From assembly GCA_002841375.1 (NCBI GenBank), contig PGZO01000006.1, forward strand, positions 62,001 to 126,000: a stretch of 64,000 nucleotides of DNA. Reading direction: 5' to 3'. The stretch is from Firmicutes bacterium HGW-Firmicutes-7. GTDB lineage: Bacteria; Bacillota; Clostridia; Lachnospirales; Vallitaleaceae. The notes under the pieces are model-generated. The model worked only from the letters and a program-made list of their open reading frames with translations, was not told where the DNA came from and made no database searches. Position 1 is the stretch's first letter; each line of letters opens with the position of its first letter. This document shows, in pieces, positions 1-7,981 of the stretch. A program made the translations under genes and the position numbers.

Positions 1-267
1 GCCCGCCGCAAAAATTTCACCAATAAATACGGCTGCAATTAGAGCAATAGAAACCAAAACGTCTGCTTTTATATCAAATTGACGAACCAGACCTTCCAAA
101 GCGCCCTTTAAGATAGGAATACCGCAAAGAATAATGGCTACCCAAGCGGCATCAATTGGAAACTTTCCAATATTAAAAAAACTAACTATCAAAGAGATCG
201 CCGAAAGTATAATTAATATACCATGTCGTTTTTCTGGGTTTTCAAAAAAATACTTTAATTTTTCCAT
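1..267 (-). CDS. Heavy-metal translocating P-type ATPase, N-terminal part (cut by window edge)
   Basis: Only the first 89 codons lie in the window. The translation begins MEKLKYFFENPEKRHGIL and contains two hydrophobic segments, then the stretch DIKADVLVSIALIAAVFIGE, which is characteristic of the early membrane region of P1B-type (Cu/Cd/Zn) ATPases. No CxxC HMA domain precedes the first helix, so this is a short form lacking N-terminal metal-binding domains. The gene starts 6 bp after the CsoR-type repressor gene and is almost certainly cotranscribed with it, which points to copper or another soft metal as substrate. Metal specificity would be set by the CPC-type motif, which lies outside the window. 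Confidence 0.88.
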   Translation of the reverse strand, partial: MEKLKYFFENPEKRHGILIILSAISLIVSFFNIGKFPIDAAWVAIILCGIPILKGALEGLVRQFDIKADVLVSIALIAAVFIGEIFAAG

Positions 268-273
268 TGATAT

Positions 274-549
274 TTACCCCATCCTGGAAAAATGCTCAAC
301 TGCTTTTGCAAATTCAGCAATTGTTTTATCCGCATCACCATGCTCGATCCCATCGCGAACACAATGGTTTAAGTGACCCTCTAACACCATCTGGCCCACT
401 TTGTGCAAAGCACTCTTAGAAGCATTGACTTGAATCAAAATATCCTCACAAGGAACATCCTTGTCCACCATTTCAGAAATAGCTCTAAGCTGTCCTTGAA
501 TTTTTTTAATTCTGGTTTGTATATTGGTAATGTCCATACATTGACGCAT
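274..549 (-). CDS. CsoR/RcnR-family metal-sensing repressor
   Basis: This 91-residue all-helical protein belongs to the DUF156 (CsoR/RcnR/FrmR) family. It shows the C-H-C ligand pattern of copper-sensing CsoR: Cys34 in VPCEDIL, His59 and Cys63 in EGHLNHCV. Members bind DNA as tetramers and release it when Cu(I) binds. The start has a strong AGGAGG ribosome site. It lies directly upstream of a P-type ATPase, and a GTATAC-armed palindrome covers its promoter, fitting autoregulation of an efflux operon. A sulfur-sensing (CstR-like) or other metal role cannot be fully excluded from sequence alone. Confidence 0.9.
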   Translation of the reverse strand: MRQCMDITNIQTRIKKIQGQLRAISEMVDKDVPCEDILIQVNASKSALHKVGQMVLEGHLNHCVRDGIEHGDADKTIAEFAKAVEHFSRMG

Positions 550-576
550 AATTATATCCTCCTACGCTTTATCTCG

Positions 577-612
577 TTAAAGTATACCCATAGGGGTATG
601 AGTATACTTTAA
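577..612. promoter_or_regulatory. CsoR-type operator palindrome
   Basis: TTAAAGTATAC at 577-587 is mirrored exactly by GTATACTTTAA at 602-612, with a C/G-rich centre (CCATAGGGGTATGA). GTATAC arms around a run of G/C are the known form of CsoR operators. It overlaps the -10 box of the csoR promoter, so binding would block transcription of the csoR-ATPase operon. Confidence 0.8.
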
Positions 613-634
613 CATAGGCTGATTTTCTTGTCAA
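606..634 (-). promoter_or_regulatory. Promoter of the csoR-ATPase operon
   Basis: On the minus strand a perfect -35 box TTGACA (634-629) is followed after 17 bp by TAAAGT (611-606). The -10 box sits inside the palindromic operator. Confidence 0.72.
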
Positions 635-669
635 TAAAGATTTAAGTAGTTAATACTGAATAAAAACTT

Positions 670-698
670 TTGAACTTTTATTAGATCTGGTATATAAT
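670..698 (+). promoter_or_regulatory. Promoter of the DtxR-like regulator gene
   Basis: TTGAAC at 670-675, a 17-bp spacer, then a perfect TATAAT at 693-698, about 45 bp before the start codon. Confidence 0.7.
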
Positions 699-743
699 TA
701 AAATTTAACAAGAATCTTTTTGAAGAATAGGAGATAAGCTAAT

Positions 744-1121
744 ATGGCTATTCAAGCGTCTGGTGAAGACTATTTAGAAACTATACTTGAGCTCGAGGAT
801 CAAAATGGTCTCGTACGTTCCGTTGAAATAGCAAGAAAATTAGGGGTATCTCGTCCAAGCGTAAATAAAGCAATGAACATCCTCAAAGAAGCTGGAATGA
901 TATATCATGAGTCTTACGGTGACATATCCCTTACAGATAAGGGCCGGGAACGTGCTAACGAAACAATAAAAAGGCATCGAATCCTCAAAACATTTTTGAT
1001 AGATATTTTAAAAATAGATGAGATAACCGCAGACGAAGATGCCTGTAAAATGGAACATGTAATTAGCGACGTAACTATTGCTAAGTGGGAAAGCTTTATT
1101 GAGGCTTATCTCAACAAATAA
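744..1121 (+). CDS. DtxR/MntR-family metal-dependent transcriptional regulator
   Basis: The 125-residue protein has an N-terminal winged helix (QASGEDYLETILELEDQNG, then SRPSVNKAMNILKEAGMI) and a C-terminal metal-binding/dimerisation helix region with RHRILKTFLIDIL and a CKMEHVISD segment resembling the DtxR/MntR metal-ligand helix. It has no C-terminal SH3-like domain, so it is the short MntR-type architecture. Such proteins repress uptake genes when Fe(II) or Mn(II) is bound. The neighbouring flavodoxin and the feoAB operon 20 kb away are the sort of targets expected of an iron regulator, but no operator match was demonstrated. A GGAG-like ribosome site and a strong promoter support the start. 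Confidence 0.88.
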   Translation: MAIQASGEDYLETILELEDQNGLVRSVEIARKLGVSRPSVNKAMNILKEAGMIYHESYGDISLTDKGRERANETIKRHRILKTFLIDILKIDEITADEDACKMEHVISDVTIAKWESFIEAYLNK

Positions 1122-1140
1122 AACATACTTTTCCAGCAGA

Positions 1141-1168
1141 AAAACAACAGCAATCAGGCTGTTGTTTT
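1141..1168 (+). terminator. Rho-independent terminator after the DtxR-like gene
   Basis: AAAACAACAGC (1141-1151) pairs perfectly with GCTGTTGTTTT (1158-1168) around a 6-nt loop, giving an 11-bp stem that ends in U residues 19 bp after the stop codon. Confidence 0.8.
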
Positions 1169-1327
1169 TAGTTTGCAGAACTCAGTTTATGATACAAAAC
1201 CACCGCATTGGCTGCGGGAAAAGTAGAAGCTACTATAAGCCCAAAACGCAAGATTTGTTTTTCCATCAATGAGTGCCCCCACACCCACTATTTTGGAAGC
1301 AAGTTACACCCATTTAAAGAAGTGGGG

Positions 1328-1348
1328 GACTTCCTGCGTTAGGTTAAA
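1328..1348. repeat. 21-bp repeat, copy 1 (near flavodoxin stop)
   Basis: The sequence GACTTCCTGCGTTAGGTTAA and one more base recurs with two mismatches at 8776-8796, near the stop codon of the tlp gene. Here it is preceded by GTGGGGG (1322-1328), which could pair with CCCCCAC at 1276-1282. Confidence 0.5.
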
Positions 1349-1772
1349 ACGTTACAAATCCGCCACCAAATATTCTACACTTTTCTAAGCCTTCTTCATC
1401 AGGACTCTCATTGATAATTAACCCTTCTGAAAACAATTGAGCGCCACTTCTAGTAACCCGATCTTGCCAATCTTTCATCCATTGGCCGTCGCCCCAACCG
1501 TAAGAGCCAAATAATGCAATCTTTTTACCTTCAATTAGCCCTTCTACTACTGCAAAAAATGGTTCGAATTCATCCTCTTCTAATACTTCATCCCCCATAG
1601 ATGGACAACCAAAAACAATGCAATTGTATTTATTAACTTCCTCAGGGCTTATCTCTGAAACATTTTTCACTACTGCAGCAAAACCTGCATTTTTAATGCC
1701 TTCCGAAATGGCTAACGCCATATCTTCTGTATTTCCAGTACCTGACCAAAAAACCACTAATATTTCATTCAT
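1344..1772 (-). CDS. Flavodoxin
   Basis: The 142-residue protein has the short-chain flavodoxin pattern: the phosphate-binding loop SGTGNTE at residues 10-16 after a first beta strand, the FGCPSMGDEVLEEDEFEPF loop carrying the acidic residues near the isoalloxazine ring, and FGSYGWGDGQWMKDW in the second FMN loop. It would bind FMN and act as a one-electron carrier in place of ferredoxin under iron shortage. A GGAGGAATTTT ribosome site precedes the ATG. Its partner is the DUF3793 gene 51 bp upstream on the same strand, a pairing often seen in Clostridia, so the two probably form an operon. Confidence 0.93.
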   Translation of the reverse strand: MNEILVVFWSGTGNTEDMALAISEGIKNAGFAAVVKNVSEISPEEVNKYNCIVFGCPSMGDEVLEEDEFEPFFAVVEGLIEGKKIALFGSYGWGDGQWMKDWQDRVTRSGAQLFSEGLIINESPDEEGLEKCRIFGGGFVTF

Positions 1773-1823
1773 AAAATTCCTCCATTGAATTAATAATTAA
1801 TAAACTACTCAATCCCTATCAAA

Positions 1824-2444
1824 TTAAAACTCAACACAAACAAATAGCTCCTGTTTCATATTATCTAATACTCTATGCCCGTTTTTGATCTGTTCACATA
1901 AATGATGTCTTAACGAATCGTATCTTCTAAAACGCTGTTTGGTGTTTTCTAGATTAGCGTAGACTTTCCAATACCCACAAAGCATATAATTTTGCCCAGA
2001 ATTTTTAATAAATCCTGTGACATCTTCAAGTGGATAATTAAGAAACAAGCCGATTTCATGAGGATACTCTTTTTTTAGTTGCTGATGCTTCATCATGCGT
2101 TTTGATAATCGAACTAAAATGGCTTCTAAATCCATTATGTCTAAATCATATCCAGCAGTTTCAAGATAAGTTTTGATCTCTGGTATGTACAAATAATCCA
2201 TAAGTAATTCTTTATGGTAAATGAATACTAATGTTCTTTGAGAACATTCACAAAGTATTTTCATCGCTAACCCTTCAGAAGAAAAATGATGGTTATAAAC
2301 AGTAATAATATCCTTAACAGCCTTAAATTTTATATGATTTAATGACATCAGGTTAGCCGTTTTTTCTTTCGCTAGTGTCGGAGCACAATGAAATGCAAGC
2401 GTGTATTCAAATGTTATGCCTATAGATTCGTTTAATGTAATCAT
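1824..2444 (-). CDS. DUF3793 family protein
   Basis: The protein carries the family's early FHCAPTLAKEKTANLMSL motif and the later HEIGLFLNYPLEDVTGFI and YMLCGYWKVY segments. Its biochemical function is unknown; the family travels with flavodoxin and iron genes in Clostridia, as here, which suggests a role in redox or iron homeostasis. The reading frame is open from 2480, but a GGGTGAA sequence just before the ATGATG at 2447/2444 favours the start at 2444, giving about 206 residues. No signal peptide or membrane segment is seen. Confidence 0.82.
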   Translation of the reverse strand: MITLNESIGITFEYTLAFHCAPTLAKEKTANLMSLNHIKFKAVKDIITVYNHHFSSEGLAMKILCECSQRTLVFIYHKELLMDYLYIPEIKTYLETAGYDLDIMDLEAILVRLSKRMMKHQQLKKEYPHEIGLFLNYPLEDVTGFIKNSGQNYMLCGYWKVYANLENTKQRFRRYDSLRHHLCEQIKNGHRVLDNMKQELFVCVEF

Positions 2445-2545
2445 CATTTCACCCAGTTTAAATAATGTTTTAACAACCAATTATGTTAGCCATAGCTAAT
2501 ATAATGAAAATATTAACACATTTACAAGGTTCTGTCAATATGTAA

Positions 2546-2968
2546 TTGATAATCTTTCTCATTTATCTAATTCGTGCTAATACTGCTATAGCTACAAAAA
2601 AAAGCCAACTCATGGAAATTGAAAAGAATGAGTTGACTAAATTATTAACGATGGATCAAAGTGTTATGTATTTATTTTTAGAGTTTATCGCAGACCAAGT
2701 CATTTTTATAAATAATCGATTAGAGCTAATCGCTCATACTACTTTAAAGAAAAAAATAGCTTATTATCTATTAGCCGAGTATAGGAATACTAAATGTAAT
2801 AGCATATATATTCCCTATTCAAAAAGAAAGTGGGCAGAATATCTTAATGTCCAACCCCCTTCAATTTCAAGAACTTTAAATGAGTTTGAATCTAAAGGGC
2901 TGATTGTTGTCAATCAACGTAATCTATCTATAATTAATATGTCAGGTCTAGTTAAAGAGTTGTCTTAA
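2546..2968 (+). pseudogene. Truncated Crp/Fnr-family regulator (N-terminal cyclic-nucleotide-binding fold lost)
   Basis: The frame encodes only the end of the effector domain (KKSQLMEIEKNELTKLL), the long dimerisation helix (EFIADQVIFINNRLELIAHT) and a complete C-terminal winged helix (KRKWAEYLNVQPPSISRTLN). A full Crp/Fnr protein has about 100 further residues at the N-terminus; only 65 bp separate this frame from the divergent DUF3793 gene and they contain no room for it. No ribosome site precedes the first ATG. It is best read as a deletion remnant, although an expressed HTH fragment cannot be ruled out. Confidence 0.72.
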
Positions 2969-3023
2969 ATTCGCGTTAATATCTCCACAATAAAAAAAGA
3001 TACTCCTAATTGAATATCATTAA

Positions 3024-3052
3024 TTGACAAATCCCTCAAAAAGATATATAAT
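3024..3052 (+). promoter_or_regulatory. Consensus sigma-A promoter of the DUF6323-DUF6179 operon
   Basis: Perfect TTGACA (3024-3029), 17-bp spacer, perfect TATAAT (3047-3052), about 100 bp upstream of the first start codon. This is one of the strongest promoters in the window. Confidence 0.85.
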
Positions 3053-3154
3053 ATGTTTTGAATTATTCGTTATTTTTCAGTATAACAGATTTAATCACAT
3101 TTGTCAATATATTTTTATACTGTTTTTATATTAATTTTATTAGGGAGGGTTACG

Positions 3155-3628
3155 ATGCAATTACCAAATATTTTTAATTCAAAAAATGCATTATTATTGC
3201 AGTCACAAGTTACACAATTACTTGAAACCAACATGGAATCACAAAAATATGGTTTAATACTGTCACCAACGGGTGCTCTCGAACTTCTAGAGGAGAGAAA
3301 TATCGCTTTAAAGAATTCTGGGAGATTGGAGTTTGATTCTAGTTTAACGCTTAAAATCATTCATTGTTTTTGCAACTCCCCTTTTATACAACAAGATGAC
3401 TACGAAACAACCCTTATTGAAATTCAGGAAATTTTTTATGATATGAAAAATGAAACTGAAGACAGTATCAGTGATGATGATTTGCTCTCACTACTCAAGA
3501 ATTTCTTTGATCATGAATGTGATGGGGATATAGAATATTTAAAGGGAAAATATTTAGATATATTATCCCGCAATACAAAGCGTCATAACCAAACTAAAGA
3601 TTTCTTTTCCGAAGAAAGGGGTAAATAA
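3155..3628 (+). CDS. DUF6323 family protein
   Basis: A protein of 157 residues, counted from the ATG at 3155, which has a strong AGGGAGGG ribosome site 5-6 bp ahead; the longer frame from 3101 has no such signal and would add a spurious hydrophobic leader. Recognisable features are LILSPTGALELLEERNIALK and a run of acidic helices. No catalytic motif is visible and the function is unknown. Its stop codon overlaps the start of the next gene by one base (TAATG), so the two are translationally coupled. The same pairing of DUF6323 with DUF6179 recurs in Clostridia, implying a joint function, possibly as a complex. Confidence 0.8.
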   Translation: MQLPNIFNSKNALLLQSQVTQLLETNMESQKYGLILSPTGALELLEERNIALKNSGRLEFDSSLTLKIIHCFCNSPFIQQDDYETTLIEIQEIFYDMKNETEDSISDDDLLSLLKNFFDHECDGDIEYLKGKYLDILSRNTKRHNQTKDFFSEERGK

Positions 3629-5016
3629 TGTCAGTTGAACAAAATTCGTCTCAAAATATAGCGCAAATCACCAATTCAGTTCTAGTAGAAAAAACAAAAA
3701 TGGGTCACCTTAATCAATCGTTTATTCAAAATAGTCAACCACAAATTCTAGCGTTATTAAATTCTTTAGTCAAGAAATATACGCAAGGTGACAGCACCTC
3801 TGTCAGAGTTGAAGTTGCAGAAAGAATTTTAATATCAATTCACTACGTGATGGACAACTATTTATCATCTCTTCCATCCTATAATGACCAGATCTCATAC
3901 TTACAGACAAATGGTGTTAATGGATTATACGAGCAAGGACTAGAATATATAAAAGGTCAGATCGTAGAGGTCAAGTCTCTCTTCTCCGAGCTTAGCGCGA
4001 ACATGCTAGAGGTGCCCTCAGAGATTTACTCAGATACGTTCAAAAAAGAAATACCAGCTTTTTTAAGAAAATATAATTTCCATTTCAACGCCCATGATAC
4101 AATGTGTAGTCTTGATTATCCGCTAATATTTGATGATATGTCATTACAAGGAATAACTTATATCAAAAACTATCTTACAATCCTTAAAATCGAAACTATT
4201 TTTTGCAATTTGTTCCCTATTGAAGATCTTAATGATCTACTTATAGATTTTGGCAGAAAACACCGAATTGATATTATAAATGCACCAATTAATCTTTTTG
4301 AATTAACTTTTAATAATGCGCTTTTTTCTTTTTTATCTGAGGAAAACAACCTTAAACTAATGGTGACAAAAAGCCAATTTGATAAGGTTAATGAATTAAT
4401 TTGCAATTTACCTCAAACCGAAGTTAGTCAATTCATAACGAGTACAGTAGATCAATTACTAAACCTTTTAGAGATTACCCATCCTCCTCTTATTAAATAT
4501 ATTAATCAATATACGGAAGAACTCCTTATTCCAAGGATACTGAATGGAATAACAAACAAAACCCTTTTTAATATTCCAGTAGTTAAAGAAAATGTCCATG
4601 AAAGAATCGTCTTTGAAAAAGCTCAAATGATGGATGATGAAACCTTTAGATCAGTAATTGATGAACTTCTAGAATGCGAAAATTCAGAGGAAAAACTAGA
4701 TATTATCTCCAATAAAATTCATTCTACGGAAGATTTTATTGATATTCTATCAGCAGATTGTTTGTTTGGAGATGAAGCGAGAGATGTTTTTAAAATATTA
4801 GATGAAATAGAATTGGCCGTAATTGCAATAATTGTATTTAGTGATGACTTTAGTAGTGCGAGCTTTAATCTTGAATATTCTATCATTGCTAAAAAAATAT
4901 TAGAATGCGAAACCCCTTGGCAACAAGAATTTCTTCAATTTTTAAATGCATCCGATGAAGGTTTACTAAAGGTAATAGATAATTTAATTAAGAAAATGGG
5001 CTTATCTAATCTATAA
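3628..5016 (+). CDS. DUF6179 domain-containing protein
   Basis: A 462-residue helical protein without signal peptide, membrane segment or recognisable enzyme motif. It begins with a Ser/Gln/Asn-rich tail, then a helical core containing RVEVAERILISIHYVMDNYL, and ends in an acidic region (DELLECENSEEKLDII). I recognise it as the DUF6179 partner of DUF6323, coupled to it by a TAATG overlap under a single consensus promoter and closed by a strong terminator. Function is unknown. The strong isolated transcription unit suggests a well-expressed two-protein system. Confidence 0.78.
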   Translation: MSVEQNSSQNIAQITNSVLVEKTKMGHLNQSFIQNSQPQILALLNSLVKKYTQGDSTSVRVEVAERILISIHYVMDNYLSSLPSYNDQISYLQTNGVNGLYEQGLEYIKGQIVEVKSLFSELSANMLEVPSEIYSDTFKKEIPAFLRKYNFHFNAHDTMCSLDYPLIFDDMSLQGITYIKNYLTILKIETIFCNLFPIEDLNDLLIDFGRKHRIDIINAPINLFELTFNNALFSFLSEENNLKLMVTKSQFDKVNELICNLPQTEVSQFITSTVDQLLNLLEITHPPLIKYINQYTEELLIPRILNGITNKTLFNIPVVKENVHERIVFEKAQMMDDETFRSVIDELLECENSEEKLDIISNKIHSTEDFIDILSADCLFGDEARDVFKILDEIELAVIAIIVFSDDFSSASFNLEYSIIAKKILECETPWQQEFLQFLNASDEGLLKVIDNLIKKMGLSNL

Positions 5017-5032
5017 CTGCTACCACCAAAAA

Positions 5033-5066
5033 TAAAGCGCTCAAGAAATATCCCTTGAGCGCTTTA
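5033..5066 (+). terminator. Terminator of the DUF6323-DUF6179 operon
   Basis: A 13-bp perfect stem TAAAGCGCTCAAG (5033-5045) / CTTGAGCGCTTTA (5054-5066) with an 8-nt loop and flanking A/T runs. It may also serve the converging methyltransferase gene from the other strand. Confidence 0.85.
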
Positions 5067-5104
5067 TCTTTATATTCACAACTACTTTGCTTTAATGTCT
5101 GCAG

Positions 5105-6304
5105 CTAGTGCCCTAACTTCTTAATAAAAATAACCTTCAAATAATTACTCTCTTTGAATTCATTGATTACGCTATAGTCATGTGGCAAGGAGAATTCTTC
5201 TACTAACTCATACTTCAAATTTGCATTTTTAAATGCTTTATCAATAAACATCTTAAACATATCCATATTGATGTTACTATAATTAGTGGAGGCAATAATA
5301 ATACCATTTTCCTCCGTGATTTCTATAGCTTCATTTAATAAATTTACATAATCCTTAGCGACACTAAAAGTATGCTTTTTGGATCTCGCAAAACTCGGAG
5401 GATCAAGAATAACAATATCAAACTTCAATTTTTTCTTAATGGCATATTTGAAATAATTAAATACATCTTCAACAATGATATCTTGGGCTGAACAATCAAT
5501 ATCATTAATTATAAATTGCTCTCTAGTTTTACTTAAACTTCTATTGGCAAGATCCACACTTGTTGTTTTACGAGCGCCACCTAATGCCGCAAATACTGAA
5601 AACGCGCCAGTATATGAAAATGTATTTAGAACAGCTTTTCCTTTTGCATATTTATCTCTAAGTATCTTTCTAACTTCTCTTTGATCCAAAAACACACCGA
5701 CCATAGGCCCATCATTTAAATAGATAGAAAAATTTACACCATTTTCTTTCACTATTATTGGAAATTCAGCTCTTGTCCCACAAACAAAATCATCTTCTTC
5801 TATATATTTTCCTTCATCATCAAATCTTTTTTTCTGATAAATTGCTTTGTATTCAACCAAATTATTGAGACTTTTCAAAATATCATCTTTAAAAGCATAT
5901 ATCCCCTTACTATACCAATTTATCAAGTAATATTTATTGAAATAATCAATGGTTAGTCCACCAACTCCGTCACCTTCGCCATTAAATACTCTAAACGCTG
6001 TAGTTTCTTCATCATGATAGTATTTTTTCCGATTGATAATTGCTGCCTTGATCTTATTTTGAAAAAAAGCCTGTTCTATCTTTTCACTTTCTTCTCTAGT
6101 TAAAATCCAACCTGCACCCTTGTTTTGTTTTCCATAATACCCTTTTCCAATAAATTTCTTGTGGTCATTAAAAAGATTAATAATTGTACCTTCTTCCCCC
6201 ACTTTCTCAAAGTTAATTATTGTCTCTTTTAGTATTAAGGGGCATCGGTTTGTATATTTTTTTATGTGCTTAGAACTTATATATAAGTCGACTTCATTTT
6301 TCAT
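5105..6304 (-). CDS. Class I SAM-dependent rRNA methyltransferase, RlmI-like
   Basis: A 399-residue protein with the layout of the RlmI/YwbD family: an N-terminal PUA-like RNA-binding domain (about residues 1-75), a middle EEHD-type domain containing RVFNGEGDGVGGLTIDYF and GDGPMVGVFLDQREVR-like sequence, and a C-terminal Rossmann methyltransferase domain with SAM loop VLNTFSYTGAFSVFAALGGA and the catalytic-region motif ILDPPSFARSKK. Family members form 5-methylcytosine in 23S rRNA, but the exact target here is inferred only. A TAGGATAA site precedes the ATG. It is a single-gene unit. Confidence 0.88.
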   Translation of the reverse strand: MKNEVDLYISSKHIKKYTNRCPLILKETIINFEKVGEEGTIINLFNDHKKFIGKGYYGKQNKGAGWILTREESEKIEQAFFQNKIKAAIINRKKYYHDEETTAFRVFNGEGDGVGGLTIDYFNKYYLINWYSKGIYAFKDDILKSLNNLVEYKAIYQKKRFDDEGKYIEEDDFVCGTRAEFPIIVKENGVNFSIYLNDGPMVGVFLDQREVRKILRDKYAKGKAVLNTFSYTGAFSVFAALGGARKTTSVDLANRSLSKTREQFIINDIDCSAQDIIVEDVFNYFKYAIKKKLKFDIVILDPPSFARSKKHTFSVAKDYVNLLNEAIEITEENGIIIASTNYSNINMDMFKMFIDKAFKNANLKYELVEEFSLPHDYSVINEFKESNYLKVIFIKKLGH

Positions 6305-6720
6305 TGTAGTTATCCTACCTTTTCGCTATCTGATATAATAATTTCGATTATCATTATTTTCATGCTGAATTATAATTATAATTTAAAATCGTATTTATCA
6401 TTATACCAAAACATTACCAGAATAGAAAATAAATTTTATTTTTATACATCATAACAAACTTCAACTTAACAATAATAAAAATTGGTGATGTTACAACCAA
6501 ACCCTTAATCGCTATCCTTGCACTATTTTATAACAAAAAATCCACCAGCAACAACTTGTATCGAATGTGGTAGATTTAACTCATAGAATATATCGCAATC
6601 CGCATTAGATTAAGTTCTTGTTTGAAAGTAGATTCCCGTAACATTTTTAAAACCACTGGACTATTACAGACATATGTACACAATTGAAATAAGTTACGAT
6701 TCTATATATGTTAATTTTTG
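6305..6720. other. Intergenic stretch without a gene
   Basis: AT-rich sequence between two minus-strand genes. I see no coding frame. Its only clear structure is the hairpin at 6535-6577, which terminates the upstream iron-sulfur protein gene; the part near 6305 should carry the methyltransferase promoter. Confidence 0.5.
6535..6577 (-). terminator. Terminator of the reductive-dehalogenase-like gene (GGTGGATTTTTT family)
   Basis: On the minus strand AAATCTACCA pairs imperfectly with TGGTGGATTT, followed by a T run. The distal arm GGTGGATTTTTTGT is shared with terminators at 15501, 50725 and 58951. Confidence 0.65.
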
Positions 6721-7782
6721 TTATACTAGCCACTTTGGTTTTTCACTTATATAAGGCCTACCTCTAAATTTACAATTATACTCTTCTAGAATTTTTTCTC
6801 GCACTTTTTTAGAATGTTTTATTTGGCTTACAAGTTCACTTGGAATTTCGTCACTAAATGGACAACTGGCAAGGCATATACCACAATCTGTTCCTAAATG
6901 TCTCCATCTTTTATAGCATTCCTCAGCGTTAACTTTCCACCTTTTAATGCCATCTATTTCCATAGGGTCGCCTCCAGCAATTGCTTTTCCAGGGCAGGTT
7001 TTAACACATTTACCACATTCTAAACAAAACTGCTCAACCCCAAATAACCCTTTCTGATCACATATAAGTGGCATATCCGTAGTTACAACCCCTAACCTAA
7101 CCCTTGGGCCATATTCTTGTGTGATCAATAACCCATTTCTACCAATCTCACCAAGACCTGCATCTTGTGCCACTAATGGCGCTATAACCAGATAATTTCC
7201 GTCCATATGATTTCTAGCATCATATCCAAGTTCTCTAATATAATAAGAAATCATCATCCCCACAACAGCTGCATCTATATAACCTTTTGTAACTGCAACA
7301 GATTCGGATATCTGCGGCGCTCTGTAAATCATTTCTTTATCCATCTCAACTGCAAAAACGATACCAAATTTATGACCTTGTAGCACTTCTTCTCCATAAA
7401 CCTCGGCATTTCTACCTCTATGTGAATAATAGTGTTCATCTTTCATCTCAGTAATGCCTATCATTTTTGCATTGTAATACAATCCTAAGCCTTTAATTCT
7501 GTCTATCATCACCGCTGGATCCACTTCTACTTTTTCATTTTTTCGTAAACCTTCTGAATATTTCTTTATATCTGATAGAAAACGAAATCCAGCATCAATT
7601 ATAGGTGAATTTATCTGATCATACGTAGCTGTTCCTTCTGTACCCATTTGGGGTAAAGCTCTAAGCAGATTATCCTGTTCCAAAATTAACGGATTTCTTC
7701 TATAATAATCCTCAAATTGTGGCGTATGTGGTTCATAATTCATTCGGGAGAAAATAACATCCCTTTCATCTACCTTTTTCAT
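6721..7782 (-). CDS. Reductive-dehalogenase-like 4Fe-4S protein (cytosolic)
   Basis: About 353 residues. The C-terminal third holds two ferredoxin-type clusters: CLECGKCVKTCP, and CYKRWRHLGTDCGICLASCP with the spacing seen in reductive dehalogenases and epoxyqueuosine reductases. The middle contains DAAVVGMMISYYIRELGYDA and APLVAQDAGLGEIGRNGLLI, the cobalamin-domain segment of that superfamily. There is no Tat signal and no membrane-anchor rdhB gene nearby, so it is not a respiratory dehalogenase; it may be a catabolic or uncharacterised corrinoid reductase. QueG is a relative but is shorter and has different flanking motifs. GGGAGG lies 6 bp before the ATG at 7782. Confidence 0.82.
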   Translation of the reverse strand: MKKVDERDVIFSRMNYEPHTPQFEDYYRRNPLILEQDNLLRALPQMGTEGTATYDQINSPIIDAGFRFLSDIKKYSEGLRKNEKVEVDPAVMIDRIKGLGLYYNAKMIGITEMKDEHYYSHRGRNAEVYGEEVLQGHKFGIVFAVEMDKEMIYRAPQISESVAVTKGYIDAAVVGMMISYYIRELGYDARNHMDGNYLVIAPLVAQDAGLGEIGRNGLLITQEYGPRVRLGVVTTDMPLICDQKGLFGVEQFCLECGKCVKTCPGKAIAGGDPMEIDGIKRWKVNAEECYKRWRHLGTDCGICLASCPFSDEIPSELVSQIKHSKKVREKILEEYNCKFRGRPYISEKPKWLV

Positions 7783-7920
7783 CAACAACCTCCCATAATC
7801 TCATTTATTGTTACTATCAACTATTTACAACTTCTTCAAATCTATTAATTCGATATAATTGCTTTGAATTCAAATCTCCTACTGTTATATATAACATATT
7901 TTATAACTACCTGTATATAA

Positions 7921-7960
7921 AAACCTACCAACTTCAACTTTCGTCGAATTTGGCAGGTTT
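7921..7960 (-). terminator. Terminator after the two-helix membrane protein gene
   Basis: AAACCTACCA (7921-7930) pairs with TGGCAGGTTT (7951-7960) with one mismatch, 22 bp past the stop codon. Its arms resemble the AAATCCACC/GGTGGATTT hairpins elsewhere in the window. Confidence 0.6.
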
Positions 7961-7981
7961 TCCTACTCTTATGTAGTAATC

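Noticed and set aside
1168-1266. 32-codon minus-strand frame starting MEKQILRFGL between the DtxR gene and flavodoxin
   Set aside because: No ribosome site and it overlaps the terminator; no family recognised. It may be a remnant but cannot be supported.
7861-7981. Riboswitch in the gap upstream of the iron-sulfur protein
   Set aside because: No cobalamin-box or other riboswitch core is visible; the only structure is a terminator of the neighbouring gene.
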